In this document: positions 63,619-64,000 of the stretch, one piece after another
Layout of the letters: each line of letters opens with the position of its first letter
Numbering within the stretch: the stretch's first letter is position 1
Assembly: GCA_036320915.1 (NCBI GenBank)
Contig: JAXBDG010000016.1
Coordinates: 558,001-622,000, forward strand
DNA: 64,000 nucleotides
Direction of reading: 5' to 3'
From: Linnemannia elongata
Taxonomy: Eukaryota; Mortierellomycota; Mortierellomycetes; Mortierellales; Mortierellaceae
Notes under the pieces: generated by a model
The model's input: only the letters and a program-made list of their open reading frames with translations
Told to the model about the DNA's origin: nothing
The model's database searches: none
Translations under genes and position numbers: made by a program

Positions 63619-64000
63619 TCAGAATCCAAGCACGGTCTTCAGGTTGGGCACAACTCCCATCTTGAGGAGACGGTCAATCATCTTGGTCTTGCCCTTCTCA
63701 ACACACCAACTAAGACACTGATCGTCCGGCTTGACTCCATACTCCAGAAACACATCCACAATCTCGTTATGCTCCTCGACACAGGCCCACCGCAAGGCCT
63801 TCATCTCTGCCGGTGCTCCGTACGAAAGCAGCATCCTGACCATTTCGACATCGCCTCGCTGGGACGCCCGGACTAGAGGATAGTGAGATGTATGTGATGG
63901 TGATCCACCTCGAGAGAGCAAGGCGCGAAGAAGAGGGATGTAGTCGTGGGACTTGAACAGTCGCCGTGGGATCGGGAAATCCTTGGGTAATGGGATCAAA
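63619..64000 (-). CDS. ankyrin-repeat protein, 3' part
   Basis: The frame is open at the right edge, so the N-terminus lies outside the window. About 127 residues show three to four ankyrin units: YPLVRASQRGDVEMVRMLLS, MKALRWACVEEHNEIVDVFL and QCLSWCVEKGKTKMIDRLLK. The usual alternation of turn and helix pairs is present, though the TPLH motif is weak. It ends in VVPNLKTVLGF. The domain ahead of the repeats is not visible, so the role is unknown. Same strand as the REEP gene, 290 bases upstream of it. Confidence 0.8.
   Translation of the reverse strand, partial: LIPLPKDFPIPRRLFKSHDYIPLLRALLSRGGSPSHTSHYPLVRASQRGDVEMVRMLLSYGAPAEMKALRWACVEEHNEIVDVFLEYGVKPDDQCLSWCVEKGKTKMIDRLLKMGVVPNLKTVLGF

Overview
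The window is nuclear DNA of a filamentous fungus. Genes are interrupted by short GT-AG introns (about 50-250 bases), coding runs alternate with pyrimidine-rich leaders, and conserved eukaryotic genes are present (LST8, condensin BRN1/CAP-H, TFIIH SSL1/p44, ERG28, Hikeshi, a REEP/HVA22 protein). The giant repeat protein, the F-box/LRR expansion, the Crinkler-type N-terminus and the Fanzor-type nuclease together point to early-diverging fungi, most likely Mortierellomycotina (Mortierella sensu lato). That placement is inference from gene content, not from a marker search.

Layout. Left edge (1-4.6 kb): the 3' end of a Hikeshi gene, then a three-exon endonuclease/exonuclease/phosphatase-fold protein with a C-terminal membrane anchor. 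Accessory island (4.6-26.4 kb): a multi-exon gene for a very large Fanzor (eukaryotic TnpB-like) protein lying tail to tail with the previous gene; a GCR1/Crypton-like ORF; a Tc1/mariner element with terminal inverted repeats, TA duplication and a frameshifted DD34E transposase; a broken Crinkler N-terminus; Helitron helicase debris; a kinase-like fragment; a Tc1 C-terminal fragment; three loci sharing an IYD-R-P repeat (a truncated RhoGEF chimera, a dead paralogue and an intact four-helix membrane protein); an acyl-CoA-binding-protein pseudogene; F-box fragments; and a fold-back element. Recognition-type cluster (26.4-48.6 kb): five single-exon F-box/LRR genes on the minus strand, interleaved with a 2,391-residue six-exon giant protein and LST8. 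Housekeeping block (48.7-64 kb): an RS-rich low-complexity protein, a small secreted protein, BRN1, SSL1, ERG28 (divergent from SSL1), a REEP/HVA22 protein and a truncated ankyrin protein.

The main item is the Fanzor gene. The RuvC-I aspartate, the alternative glutamate, the four zinc-ribbon cysteines and the RuvC-III aspartate are all visible, and seven exons join in one frame of 1,530 codons. It therefore looks like a largely intact RNA-guided nuclease of unusual size, carrying a long N-terminal extension of unclear function. The second is the giant protein, whose body is built of repeated modules behind a small N-terminal fold and a conserved Cys-rich central region. The island around the Fanzor gene contains many decayed mobile and duplicated genes, while the flanking housekeeping genes are intact.
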